Shown here: piece by piece, positions 53,702-61,683 of the stretch
How positions within the stretch are numbered: position 1 is the stretch's first letter
Layout: every line of letters starts with the position of its first letter
Source: Acidicapsa acidisoli
Lineage (GTDB): Bacteria > Acidobacteriota > Terriglobia > Terriglobales > Acidobacteriaceae
NCBI RefSeq assembly: GCF_025685625.1
Contig: NZ_JAGSYI010000004.1
Span: 1 to 64,000 of the forward strand
Reading direction: 5' to 3'
Length of the DNA: 64,000 nucleotides
Program-made: the position numbers and the translations under genes
The notes under the pieces: model-generated
Told to the model about the DNA's origin: nothing
The model's input: only the letters and a program-made list of their open reading frames with translations
Databases searched by the model: none

Positions 53702-55846
53702 ATGGTTGTCAATGCTCAAGAATCGGTAGCCGCACGGCCCACGCATTTTGCGTGGCTCACGACTTTGCTCCGTGAGGAACTTGCGCCTTATCCCGGGCGA
53801 GGGGCAATGGTGGCGCGCATGGTGATTGCGGCCACCATCGTCATGCTTATCACAATGATTTTTCGCATCCCCTATGGCGCCTACGGTGCCATTTTTGCGC
53901 TCACAATCACACGCGAGAGTCCCGCAAGAACGATTGAGGCAGTCAAAGTCTTGGTTATTGGCTTTGCCGCAGCGGTGGCGATCGTATTGGTCGGGGAGAT
54001 CATCGTTTCTGGGGAGCCTGTATTGCGTTTGGTTTGGGTCCTGTGCGTGTTCTTTTCGATTTTCTTTGCTCTCAGCGCACTGGCAAACTCCGGCGTAGCC
54101 GCTCGTTTTGGTTATCTCATCATCATCACCACACCGCTTTGGGATCAGCATGTCCGCTCGGAAGCAAAAGTGGAGAGCACACTCTGGGCGATAGGGGTTA
54201 TTTCCTTCGCAACCATCATCACGGCTGTTATCGAGATAGTTTATGCCAGCATGCAGCCGATCGACGCGGTAACGATATCCCTGATAGAACGACTTGACGG
54301 AACTGCGTCACTTTTACGATCGCTATCTGTCGGCATCTCCGACAACGCCAGGGAACTGAATATAGAAAGGCTGGTTGCGCTGGGAACATCGCGCATGCGT
54401 CGCGATCTCCAGCGCTCGGGCTACGCCCGTGGCTACGTGCAGCAAATGGGGACGGTAGTCGCGCTGGTTGGAAGGCTAGTCGACTTGGCCTCGACCCTCC
54501 CTCTAATTCTGAGCGGTTCCTCCTCATCAGCCCAAAGGCAGATGAAGAGGCTTGCCAGTCAACTTCGATCCGTTGTGGATTATTTGCGTGGTGACTCGGG
54601 CCATTTGCCGATGCTAGGTCGGGACACGATCGACAACGGCGAAACCGGTCCTCTCTTGTCTGAGATGGGCCTCACTACGGCATTAATTATTGAGACCCTG
54701 TCAGGCGCTGAGACACCAGACTACTTGGCGTCAATACAGACGAATGAACCCAGTCGCAAGCTGTTCCTCCCAGACGCATTCTCAAACCCGGATCATAGCC
54801 GCTTCGCCATCGGCGGAGGCCTGGCAGCTTGCATATGCTATCTCACCTACAGTCTGATCGACTGGCCAGGGATCAGCACAGCTGTAACCACTTGCTTCCT
54901 CACCGCGCTCACAACGGTTGGCGCATCCCGGCAAAAGCAGATTCTTCGATTCAGTGGCGCGATCGTAGGGGGAGTTCTTATTGGATTTGGCGCCCAGGTG
55001 TTTATTCTTCCTGCGATGGATTCGATTACCAGTTTTCTCCTGCTGTTTGTCGCAGTGTCAATCGTGGGGGCGTGGTTTGTTACGGCCAGTCCGCGCATAT
55101 CGTATTTTGGAAATCAGATCCTCATAGCGTTTTATCTGATCAACTTGGAGGAATTTAAGTTCCAGACTTCGCTGGCCGTGGCCCGAGACCGAGTCGTCGG
55201 AATTCTTCTTGGGCTGTCTGCGATGTGGTTAGTCTTCGACAATTTGGCTGGACGAACCACTGTCGGGGCAATCAGGAAGACTTTCGTCTCGACGTTGAAG
55301 CTTATGGGAAACCTGATGGAGGCGCCTCTGACGAGTGATCGGCGGGAAGGAATCGAAGAGGCCTACACATTGCGGGAAACGATAAATTCGAATTTCGAGA
55401 AAATACGGCAGCTCGCGGACGGTGTGACACTCGAATTCGGCCCCACTCGTGATCGCGATCTCGCCTTCGGGCATAAGCTGCTTGGCTGGCAACTCAGAGT
55501 TCGTTTGCTGTTTCTGGCACGTATCAATTTGTTGAAATATCGGCTCCGGCTTCCCGGTTTCGAATTGCCTGCGCCCATTGAAGATCTTCAAAAGGCATTC
55601 GATGCAAGAGCAGCCCGAATCCTCAGGATTATGGCGGACCGTGTGGATGGTCGCGCGGATGAGGTCGGCGACAGTCCAGAGCTGCTCATAGAGCAATTGC
55701 AGCAAACAGTCGATGAATACGAGTCAATTCAGTCCGATGATTCCCTCGAAGGTCACTTGAACACATTTGTTCTTCTATCGCGAAGGATGGTCGAGACCCT
55801 GCGGTCTCTCCATCAAGAAATGCAGTACGTCGGAGCCTCAGAGTAA
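53702..55846 (+). CDS. FUSC-family inner-membrane permease (AaeB-like)
   Basis: A 714-residue permease. The N-terminal helix block (residues about 35-185) includes ARMVIAATIVMLITMIFRIP and YGAYGAIFALTITRESPART. A long soluble region follows, then a second helix block (residues about 375-510: GGGLAACICYLTYSLIDWPG; GFGAQVFILPAMDSITSFLL). This two-block layout is the FUSC/AaeB family. It is the last gene of the TolC-YtcA-HlyD-FUSC unit. Energy coupling by proton motive force is family knowledge. A PEBP gene follows by 44 bases. Confidence 0.9.
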   Translation: MVVNAQESVAARPTHFAWLTTLLREELAPYPGRGAMVARMVIAATIVMLITMIFRIPYGAYGAIFALTITRESPARTIEAVKVLVIGFAAAVAIVLVGEIIVSGEPVLRLVWVLCVFFSIFFALSALANSGVAARFGYLIIITTPLWDQHVRSEAKVESTLWAIGVISFATIITAVIEIVYASMQPIDAVTISLIERLDGTASLLRSLSVGISDNARELNIERLVALGTSRMRRDLQRSGYARGYVQQMGTVVALVGRLVDLASTLPLILSGSSSSAQRQMKRLASQLRSVVDYLRGDSGHLPMLGRDTIDNGETGPLLSEMGLTTALIIETLSGAETPDYLASIQTNEPSRKLFLPDAFSNPDHSRFAIGGGLAACICYLTYSLIDWPGISTAVTTCFLTALTTVGASRQKQILRFSGAIVGGVLIGFGAQVFILPAMDSITSFLLLFVAVSIVGAWFVTASPRISYFGNQILIAFYLINLEEFKFQTSLAVARDRVVGILLGLSAMWLVFDNLAGRTTVGAIRKTFVSTLKLMGNLMEAPLTSDRREGIEEAYTLRETINSNFEKIRQLADGVTLEFGPTRDRDLAFGHKLLGWQLRVRLLFLARINLLKYRLRLPGFELPAPIEDLQKAFDARAARILRIMADRVDGRADEVGDSPELLIEQLQQTVDEYESIQSDDSLEGHLNTFVLLSRRMVETLRSLHQEMQYVGASE

Positions 55847-55890
55847 ACCCATACATGGAACCAAATCACAACAAGAGAGAGGACATGAAA

Positions 55891-56523
55891 ATGCGATTGA
55901 TTAGTAACAGTTTCAAAGATGGAGAGCCGATCCCCGGAGAGTTTGCCTTTGCCGTCATCGACCCTCAACACCACATCGCTTTGAGTTCAAACCGCAACCC
56001 TCACCTCAAGTGGAGTGAGGTGCCTTCGGAGACCAAATCATTTGTCTTGATTTGTCACGATTACGATGTTCCTGTCGATATCAAGGACGTGAATAAAGAG
56101 GGCCATTCAATCCCGGTCTCTCAATCACGCGACACCTTTTTTCACTGGATACTAATGGACATTGCTGCCACTTTGCGCGAAATCCCCGCGGGCAGTCACA
56201 GCGATGGGATCACGCCACACGGCAAGCCCGGTCCCGAAGCTCCGCAAAACGCTCGTCACGGGATCAACGATTACACCAAGTGGTTTGCCACCGACGAAAA
56301 CATGAAGGGGACATATCACGGATACGATGGACCGTGCCCTCCCTGGAACGATCTCCTCATTCATCACTACGTCTTCACTTTATACGCGCTGGATGTCACA
56401 CATGTGTCTGTTCAAGGGGATCTTACCGGTCAAAATGTTCGCGGCAGCATAGCAGACCACGTTCTAGCCGAAGCGAGCCTGACTGGAACCTACACTTTGA
56501 ATCCTTCACTACTTCCTCACTAA
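55891..56523 (+). CDS. YbhB/YbcL-type PEBP family protein
   Basis: A 210-residue soluble protein: MRLISNSFKDGEPIPGEFAF, SSNRNPHLKWSEVPSETKSF and LICHDYDVPVDIKDVNKEGH. The DPDAP-like motif is present as HDYDVP, and the GPCPP-type loop as YDGPCPPWND. ATG 55891 is chosen because GAGAGG is then at a suitable distance. YbhB-like proteins bind small molecules; the cytosolic role in bacteria is not settled. It lies just after the FUSC operon and may be co-transcribed. Confidence 0.88.
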   Translation: MRLISNSFKDGEPIPGEFAFAVIDPQHHIALSSNRNPHLKWSEVPSETKSFVLICHDYDVPVDIKDVNKEGHSIPVSQSRDTFFHWILMDIAATLREIPAGSHSDGITPHGKPGPEAPQNARHGINDYTKWFATDENMKGTYHGYDGPCPPWNDLLIHHYVFTLYALDVTHVSVQGDLTGQNVRGSIADHVLAEASLTGTYTLNPSLLPH

Positions 56524-56620
56524 GACACGTTAGCTCCTGGTCTATGCGAGGCTGCGTGGCGACCGCGCTCATGTCAGAGCGGACGTTGACAAGATCCCCT
56601 CGACATTATTGGAGAGGAGT

Positions 56621-57211
56621 ATGGAGGCGAAATCAAAAAGAGCGAAGAAATCGCGGGTTCTAGAAGTCGCGAGCCTCAAGGAGATATTGGGGGACAATCC
56701 ATATATCGGAAGTGACCTCCCGATGCGCCAGATAGTGGCGCTTTTGGAACAGGAAGCAAAGGACGGTGTTCCGACAGGATCTGTCTATCTGGACCATTTG
56801 AAGAGCGCCGCAGAAATTCGGATCGCGGCGCTGCGAAGTCGCTTAGTTGTTGCGACTCAAAAATGGTCCATTCAGGCCGGCGTTCGATCTGTCCTTGAGG
56901 AGATAGAGTTTGATCCGATCGGACGTCATGACATCGACAGCATGGCGAGGACATCCGGCTATAGCCGAGGCCACTTTCTTCGCTCCTTTCGACAACTCAC
57001 GGGACTGACGCCCCACCAATATCTCTTACAACGCCGTCTGGAGCATGCGCTTGCCCTGGTATCGACATCGGTGCAGTCAATTACGACGATTGCTCTTCGA
57101 TGTGGATTTGCTAGCGACAGTCATCTGAGCCGCCTCTTTAAGAGAACTTTTGGCGTCGCGCCAAGTACATACCGAGCCAATATGCGGCGTGATCGAAGGT
57201 TGACCAGATGA
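56621..57211 (+). CDS. AraC-family transcriptional regulator
   Basis: A 196-residue protein. The C-terminal domain (residues about 100-195) has both AraC helix-turn-helices: IDSMARTSGYSRGHFLRSFR then QLTGLTPHQYLLQRRLEHAL, and IALRCGFASDSHLSRLFKRT then FGVAPSTYRANMRRD. The N-terminal part is short, with no cupin, so the sensor is unusual or absent. It follows the efflux/PEBP genes and is a good candidate for their regulator. Confidence 0.9.
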   Translation: MEAKSKRAKKSRVLEVASLKEILGDNPYIGSDLPMRQIVALLEQEAKDGVPTGSVYLDHLKSAAEIRIAALRSRLVVATQKWSIQAGVRSVLEEIEFDPIGRHDIDSMARTSGYSRGHFLRSFRQLTGLTPHQYLLQRRLEHALALVSTSVQSITTIALRCGFASDSHLSRLFKRTFGVAPSTYRANMRRDRRLTR

Positions 57212-57309
57212 TAGGTAGGTGCACAGCGGGGTTGGTAAGCCACTTGGAATACACCATAGTGCGCACATCGCAGTAGGGTGCGTAACCAAAGCTATTGACA
57301 GGGAGTGTT

Positions 57310-57492
57310 ATGAACTGCACGCCGGCCGATGACGGGAAACTGATCCATGTCCACGTCTGCGTTCATTGCAGGGCAATTTCCAGGAGAGAGGCCTGTGAAG
57401 GAAGAGCGCTAACGTCAGGCATATTCACTTGCCCCAAATGCGGTGAAGATGGCCCCCTCAATGTGGAGATCAGAACCACTGAGGAACCGTAA
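57310..57492 (+). CDS. Small zinc-ribbon protein, 60 aa
   Basis: ATG 57310 has GGGAG upstream. The product reads MNCTPADDGKLIHVHVCVHC and FTCPKCGEDGPLNVEIRTTE, with CxxC pairs spaced for a zinc ribbon. No other domain. It resembles cysteine-rich mini-proteins seen elsewhere in this window only in type, not in sequence. Function unknown. It ends where the Ig-like frame at 57483 begins. Confidence 0.6.
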   Translation: MNCTPADDGKLIHVHVCVHCRAISRREACEGRALTSGIFTCPKCGEDGPLNVEIRTTEEP

Positions 57493-58931
57493 CCCTTCTA
57501 TCCCTTAACAAGACCACTCTGAATTTTGCACCCGAGTTCATTTCGCCACCCATCTTTCTTACGTCAACGAATCCCAAGTTCGACTTCTCTGACCTCAACC
57601 AGCGTACCGGGGATGTGCAGGCATTCACCATCAGCAACACTGGCTCCACTACAATGAATATCCACAGCTTCAAGATTGTGCCGAGCGGAGCTGCGTCCCC
57701 TTCCGGCTCCACAGACTTCGCCGTGGAGACATCTAAGAGCAACTGCGGTATATCCGGCAGCGGCACAACGGCCTCGGACGGCCAGACGGCATTCACGATT
57801 GCGCCGAATTCCTCTTGTGTCATCGCCGTTCGCTTCGAACCTACAAGAGTCGGCCAGATCACCTCTACCCTGACCTTCGACGGCGATAACTTGGAAGGGT
57901 CTACCTCAGTCACACTCTCCGGAACCGGCGTCGGACTCATTATGCAAGCAACAGATTCACCGAATCAGTCCTCCTATACCTTCTCCTGCACCTACTCCAA
58001 TCTCAACAATTGCAATTTCCCGCTTGGCAATCAGAACAATCAATCGGCCAAAGTTAACGTGTATTACTTCACTGATCCTTCGGCTCCCGACACCCTCACA
58101 GTTAGCCAGACTCCCGCCGCCGTTCCCCCAGCCGCGGCCCAGACATTTGCGAGCAAGACGTTACCAACTGTTTTAGCAACCATTCCGAGCCTGGCTCAGA
58201 TATTGACTGTGCCACCAGGATCAGTCACTACCATGACGTTCTCTGACACCAAATTCTTCAAGACACCGCTGACAGTCAACTTCGTCTTTGAAACTGTAAA
58301 AACGAAAATTGATAAAAATGACGTGGCGAGTTCTCTCGACGCCAACAAGCTAAAGCAAAACACTACATTGAGTGTCCATGTAGTGTCTGACCCCGATAGT
58401 GGAGTTCCTACAGGAACCGTCACGTTTGCTTTCAAGAACGCCGCTGCTGTTGTCAAGAAGCTTCAAGCAACTATAGATGGCACTGGTACGGCTACAATTA
58501 ACGCCGACGCTCTGTCCAAGCTCGATCCAGGAACATACGACCTGATGATTTCTTATGACGGAGGTGACAAGTTTATGCAATCAGACATTGTTACCTTTTC
58601 AGGAGTGATCGTTTCATCCCCGCCAAAACCGGTTAGTCTGACGATCGGTCCTAAAACAGCAGTAGTCGAGTCGAATTCATCCGCAAAAGTTCCTGTAACC
58701 GCATCCAGCACTGGTGGAACTTGCCTCGGAACTCTCAGCGCACGAGTAACTATGAATGGGAACGATGTCACTCCCACGCTGTCCCCAACAGAGAACGGGA
58801 GTGGCCCATGGACCATAACATTCCCCACTGCGTCGGCCGGTCAGTACACCATCACCGCGACCTATGCGCCAACTGATTTGTCGGCGGCTTGCGCGGCAGG
58901 AAACCAAACGACAACGATTAGCCTTCCATAG
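57483..58931 (+). CDS. Ig-like surface protein, 5'-truncated
   Basis: The frame is open from 57483 with no good start; GTG 57615 is the first usual candidate. The N-terminal part is an ASPM-SPD-2-Hydin-like domain (LNKTTLNFAPEFISPPIFLT; VQAFTISNTGSTTMNIHSFK; SSCVIAVRFEPTRVGQITST). Bacterial Ig-like domains follow (GVPTGTVTFAFKNAAAVVKK; LDPGTYDLMISYDGGDKFMQ). There is no signal peptide, so the region before the first domain has been lost. Full-length relatives are large exported proteins. The frame ends eight bases from the AbiEii remnant, so both ends are junctions. Confidence 0.65.
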   Translation, partial: GTVTLLSLNKTTLNFAPEFISPPIFLTSTNPKFDFSDLNQRTGDVQAFTISNTGSTTMNIHSFKIVPSGAASPSGSTDFAVETSKSNCGISGSGTTASDGQTAFTIAPNSSCVIAVRFEPTRVGQITSTLTFDGDNLEGSTSVTLSGTGVGLIMQATDSPNQSSYTFSCTYSNLNNCNFPLGNQNNQSAKVNVYYFTDPSAPDTLTVSQTPAAVPPAAAQTFASKTLPTVLATIPSLAQILTVPPGSVTTMTFSDTKFFKTPLTVNFVFETVKTKIDKNDVASSLDANKLKQNTTLSVHVVSDPDSGVPTGTVTFAFKNAAAVVKKLQATIDGTGTATINADALSKLDPGTYDLMISYDGGDKFMQSDIVTFSGVIVSSPPKPVSLTIGPKTAVVESNSSAKVPVTASSTGGTCLGTLSARVTMNGNDVTPTLSPTENGSGPWTITFPTASAGQYTITATYAPTDLSAACAAGNQTTTISLP

Positions 58932-58938
58932 AAAGCAA

Positions 58939-59037
58939 TCACAGGGAGGATGTCAGAACGACTTCCTCCTCCGCGATCATGATGTCGCCCAGGCCTGATT
59001 CCACGGCAAAGCGTTGAACTTGCGGTAGTGTGAGCAT
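58939..59037 (-). pseudogene. AbiEii toxin, 32-codon remnant
   Basis: The frame begins MLTLPQVQRFAVESGLGDIM and continues IAEEEVVLT, then diverges (SSL) to a TGA at 58939. AbiEii nucleotidyltransferases begin in just this way (FAVESGLRDIMIAEKEVVLTY). The rest of the toxin, including the catalytic GS..D motif, is gone; the Ig-like gene starts eight bases beyond. The remnant is five bases downstream of the AbiEi stop, so gene order is that of a complete AbiE system. Confidence 0.8.
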
Positions 59038-59041
59038 CGTT

Positions 59042-59908
59042 CTAGCTTCCCTTCTCGATGGCTTTGTGCTGCCCTAAGCCGGTGAGGTTGTGCAACTCTT
59101 CAGGCGCAACATTCACGAAGATCCTCCACGTTTCGTCATACCCGATGGCGCGTGGTACTACGTGTTCAGGGGATGAGCCAAGCCAAGTCTTACGGCTACG
59201 AGCGGCCAGATCGACGATACGCGCGCGCGCGGACGACGGCATATCCGCCTTGATGAAATCAGCCAACCAGCCGAAGCGTCGTGCCAATGCGCCGGCGCCA
59301 ATGCGCTCCAGATAGTCTGCTGCTTTATCCCAATCAAAGCGGCGACGACTGGCGGTAGCGAAGATTGTGGCGGCTTCGCCAACGCCTCCGGTGAATTCCG
59401 GGTGATCTATGCAGTCGATGGCCGTCTTCTCACGGTCGGACAGCATGACCTTGTAGCTCAACACATCGACCTCTGCAATGCCAAAGAACTTGCTCTCTGC
59501 TTGAGTGACGATTTGAACCCTTGAGCCGCCGACTGTGCGTTCGCGCAGCCGTTGCGGCGTGACCACAAAGATTACGTTGCGGTGCTGCGTGGTCAGACCG
59601 TAGTGGGCAGCCGCCGTTCCGAACCCGATGTAATAGCGCTTTGTGATGCGACTCGCGAGCGCAAGGAGATTGCTGTTGCCGAGCGCATCTGGTCCATATT
59701 CAGGAGGAATGAAGAGGTAAGCGCCCCAGGTCGCTCGTTCCAACCATCCCTTGCGGCGTAACGATTCGATGACATGGTCAGCCGCCTTCGGTGTGCTCCC
59801 AAGCAGATCGGAGATTTCGGCACGAGTGATCTCCCGCCGCCCGCTCTCGCTGAGTGAGAGGACGATTCTGCTTTCCTGAGCCGAGAGTGATCTGGTTGCG
59901 AATTCCAT
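59042..59908 (-). CDS. AbiEi-type antitoxin (type IV toxin-antitoxin)
   Basis: A 288-residue protein. The N-terminal winged helix reads RREITRAEISDLLGSTPKAA then DHVIESLRRKGWLERATWGA. The central part is YIGFGTAAAHYGLTTQHRNV, then YKVMLSDREKTAIDCIDHPE and a C-terminal helical end. This matches AbiEi_4 antitoxins in full length. AbiEi proteins bind DNA to repress their own operon and neutralise the AbiEii nucleotidyltransferase. Here the toxin is truncated (58939-59037), leaving an orphan antitoxin. Two inverted repeats lie upstream (59923, 59998), as expected for autoregulation. Confidence 0.9.
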   Translation of the reverse strand: MEFATRSLSAQESRIVLSLSESGRREITRAEISDLLGSTPKAADHVIESLRRKGWLERATWGAYLFIPPEYGPDALGNSNLLALASRITKRYYIGFGTAAAHYGLTTQHRNVIFVVTPQRLRERTVGGSRVQIVTQAESKFFGIAEVDVLSYKVMLSDREKTAIDCIDHPEFTGGVGEAATIFATASRRRFDWDKAADYLERIGAGALARRFGWLADFIKADMPSSARARIVDLAARSRKTWLGSSPEHVVPRAIGYDETWRIFVNVAPEELHNLTGLGQHKAIEKGS

Positions 59909-59922
59909 GTGATTCTCTGTAA

Positions 59923-59949
59923 CGAAACCCCTAGATTGAAGGTGTTTCG
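59923..59949. promoter_or_regulatory. AbiEi operator, inverted repeat 1
   Basis: CGAAACCCC, nine bases, GGTGTTTCG: nine-base arms with one mismatch. It lies 15 bases before the AbiEi start, so binding would block the promoter or the ribosome site. Its spacing and sequence match the repeat at 59998. Confidence 0.65.
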
Positions 59950-59997
59950 ATGAAGACTATAGCACCGCAGGAAGCCAAATGCCACCATTTCATGTAA

Positions 59998-60024
59998 CAA
60001 AACACCCTTATTTGAGGTGTTTTG
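59998..60024. promoter_or_regulatory. AbiEi operator, inverted repeat 2
   Basis: CAAAACACC, nine bases, GGTGTTTTG: perfect nine-base arms, the same 9-9-9 layout as repeat 1, 75 bases away (about seven helical turns). Two copies are the arrangement known for AbiE autoregulation, so AbiEi is the likely ligand. Confidence 0.7.
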
Positions 60025-60106
60025 AGACATAATAATGCACGTCAGCAACGAAAATGAGCGTAAGCTACATAAAATAAAAGGGATGCGTCCAGGGCCAAAT
60101 GAAGAC

Positions 60107-60328
60107 TCAGGGGAAGTTCGTGAACAGTTCTCTTGGAGCCACCGACAGCGCACGAGCCAGTTTGACGATGTTCTCCAGAGCGACGTTCCGCTCCCCTCGC
60201 TCGACCCCACCAACGTAATTGCGATGCAGCCCTGCTCGCTCGGCCAGTTCCTCTTGCGAGAACCCGCGCTCGTCGCGAAGTTTTCGCACTGAGGAGCCAA
60301 ATCGAGCCTTTACCGAGGGAGTGGTCAC
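60107..60328 (-). CDS. XRE-family helix-turn-helix protein
   Basis: A 73-residue HTH_3 protein: FGSSVRKLRDERGFSQEELA then ERAGLHRNYVGGVERGERNV, ALENIVKLARALSVAPRELF. Only the DNA-binding domain is present, as in phage-like and plasmid regulators. It reads toward the AbiEi gene, ending about 80 bases before the second inverted repeat. It may control its own promoter or a gene of the conjugative region; no target is visible. Confidence 0.88.
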   Translation of the reverse strand: MTTPSVKARFGSSVRKLRDERGFSQEELAERAGLHRNYVGGVERGERNVALENIVKLARALSVAPRELFTNFP

Positions 60329-60431
60329 TCTCCAATCTTTGGATTGTGACCACTATGAGTCTACACACGATGAGTGTGATAATGGACCAGCCACGGTTGC
60401 GACGCAGATTTCCACCACGGCGAGGGCAAAG

Positions 60432-60641
60432 ATGGCAACCTCAGCTTGCGCAGCTCATACGAATACGGTGGTTCTCCATCTGCAATCGCGCAATAATATC
60501 TTCGTCTCAAGCAAGCAAGGATTGCAGTGGTTTCCCGTAGAGCCTGGCCAGTTGCAGAGACTCGATTACGTTGATGAGACGCTTACCGGTGTCCCATCTC
60601 GAAAGAGACCATTCTGTTCGGCGAAAGGACGGGAAGGATGA
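60432..60641 (+). CDS. Small hypothetical protein, 69 aa
   Basis: ATG 60432 has GAGGG five bases upstream. The product reads NTVVLHLQSRNNIFVSSKQG then LQWFPVEPGQLQRLDYVDET and ends basic. Its TGA overlaps the next ATG (60638), so the two genes are coupled. No family recognised. Start assignment is the main doubt. Confidence 0.4.
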   Translation: MATSACAAHTNTVVLHLQSRNNIFVSSKQGLQWFPVEPGQLQRLDYVDETLTGVPSRKRPFCSAKGREG

Positions 60642-60856
60642 CGGGCGACTACATTGAGTGTTCAGATATATCAGGTAAGACGATTCAGGCGCTTCGGATT
60701 TACAAAGATACGGGGGACGGTACGGAACTCCAGATCGACTTGACCGACGGAACTAGCTTCTCGTGTTCATTCTTGGCTAAGTCGGTTGTGGAGGCAAGCC
60801 TCATTCGTGCCGGATCGGGTGAACCGCAGGTCCTGAACAAGTATGATCTTGCGTAA
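60638..60856 (+). CDS. Small hypothetical protein, 72 aa
   Basis: Starts in the stop of the previous gene and has AAGG just upstream. It reads MTGDYIECSDISGKTIQALR, then IYKDTGDGTELQIDLTDGTS and VVEASLIRAGSGEPQVLNKY. This is a small acidic beta-rich protein. It lies 144 bases before the conjugation genes on the same strand and may belong to that element. No family recognised. Confidence 0.55.
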   Translation: MTGDYIECSDISGKTIQALRIYKDTGDGTELQIDLTDGTSFSCSFLAKSVVEASLIRAGSGEPQVLNKYDLA

Positions 60857-61000
60857 AGCTTCACCACCCTACCACCATCTGATACGCATCTATTCCGCCA
60901 CGGAATAGTCCGCTGACAAAAAGTCATTGGACGATATGCGATAAGCAGCCGTAGGTTTGCGCCATACCCGACGAGATCCAGGTCGGATGGAGGTGCAAAC

Positions 61001-61324
61001 ATGAAAACGGTTCATAGTTCAGCCCGAGTAAAGAGTTCAGGTTGGCGGCCTACTTTCTCGGGCCTTCTACTGCTCACCCTACTGGTGATCCCTGTGGCAG
61101 CTCACGCGCAGAGCGGGACGCCGTTCGATACCGGCTTCACCGCCATCCAGACCCTCTTCACCGGCACGATTGCAAAGGTGGCAAGCCTGGTTGCCATTGT
61201 GATTGGCGGATATGGCTTTGCCCACGGAGAACCGGGCGCAAAGAAGGCGCTTGCCGGTGTCGCCGCTGGTACCGGTATTGCCGTCCTCGCTGTGAACGTC
61301 CTGAGTTGGCTTTGGGGCGTGTAA
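61001..61324 (+). CDS. TrbC/VirB2-type conjugative pilin
   Basis: A 107-residue protein with a signal peptide ending VAAHAQ, then two helices (IAKVASLVAIVIGGYGFAHG; ALAGVAAGTGIAVLAVNVLS). This is the usual VirB2/TrbC layout: signal, two helices and a small loop (EPGAKK). It is the first gene of the VirB2-VirB3-VirB4 order. Once processed it would form the conjugative pilus. Start 61001 has GGAGG upstream. Confidence 0.85.
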   Translation: MKTVHSSARVKSSGWRPTFSGLLLLTLLVIPVAAHAQSGTPFDTGFTAIQTLFTGTIAKVASLVAIVIGGYGFAHGEPGAKKALAGVAAGTGIAVLAVNVLSWLWGV

Positions 61325-61380
61325 ACAATCTCGCCCGTCCACTCACACCCCTTCGTCACAGCGAGCACAATGAGGGGCAT

Positions 61381-61683
61381 ATGACAGCCGTGAAGCCGCA
61401 AACACGCCGAACCAACCGGGTCTTCAAGAGCCTGCATAAGCCCCTCACGTATCTGGGTGTCGAGCGCACCTTGTTTTACTTTGTCTGCGTTGGCGCGGTC
61501 GGCGCATTCAACATCTTTAACTCCATCCTCGCCGGCATCGCCGTCTTTATCGGAGGCTTTGCCTTCGGGCATTGGGTCACGGACAGCGATCCCGCATTCC
61601 TTCGCATCCTTGCAAAGTCCGAGCGCTACAAGCTGCGCTATGACGCCGCCAAGCAGAGTGTCCCCCGTGTGGAGGTGGTCTGA
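61381..61683 (+). CDS. VirB3/TrbD-family type IV secretion protein
   Basis: A 100-residue inner-membrane protein: HKPLTYLGVERTLFYFVCVG, then AVGAFNIFNSILAGIAVFIG and GFAFGHWVTDSDPAFLRILA. This matches VirB3 with its conserved start (KPLTYLGVER) and two helices. ATG 61381 has GAGGGG upstream; the longer frame back to 61042 is antisense noise. The stop overlaps the start of VirB4 (TGATG). Confidence 0.88.
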   Translation: MTAVKPQTRRTNRVFKSLHKPLTYLGVERTLFYFVCVGAVGAFNIFNSILAGIAVFIGGFAFGHWVTDSDPAFLRILAKSERYKLRYDAAKQSVPRVEVV

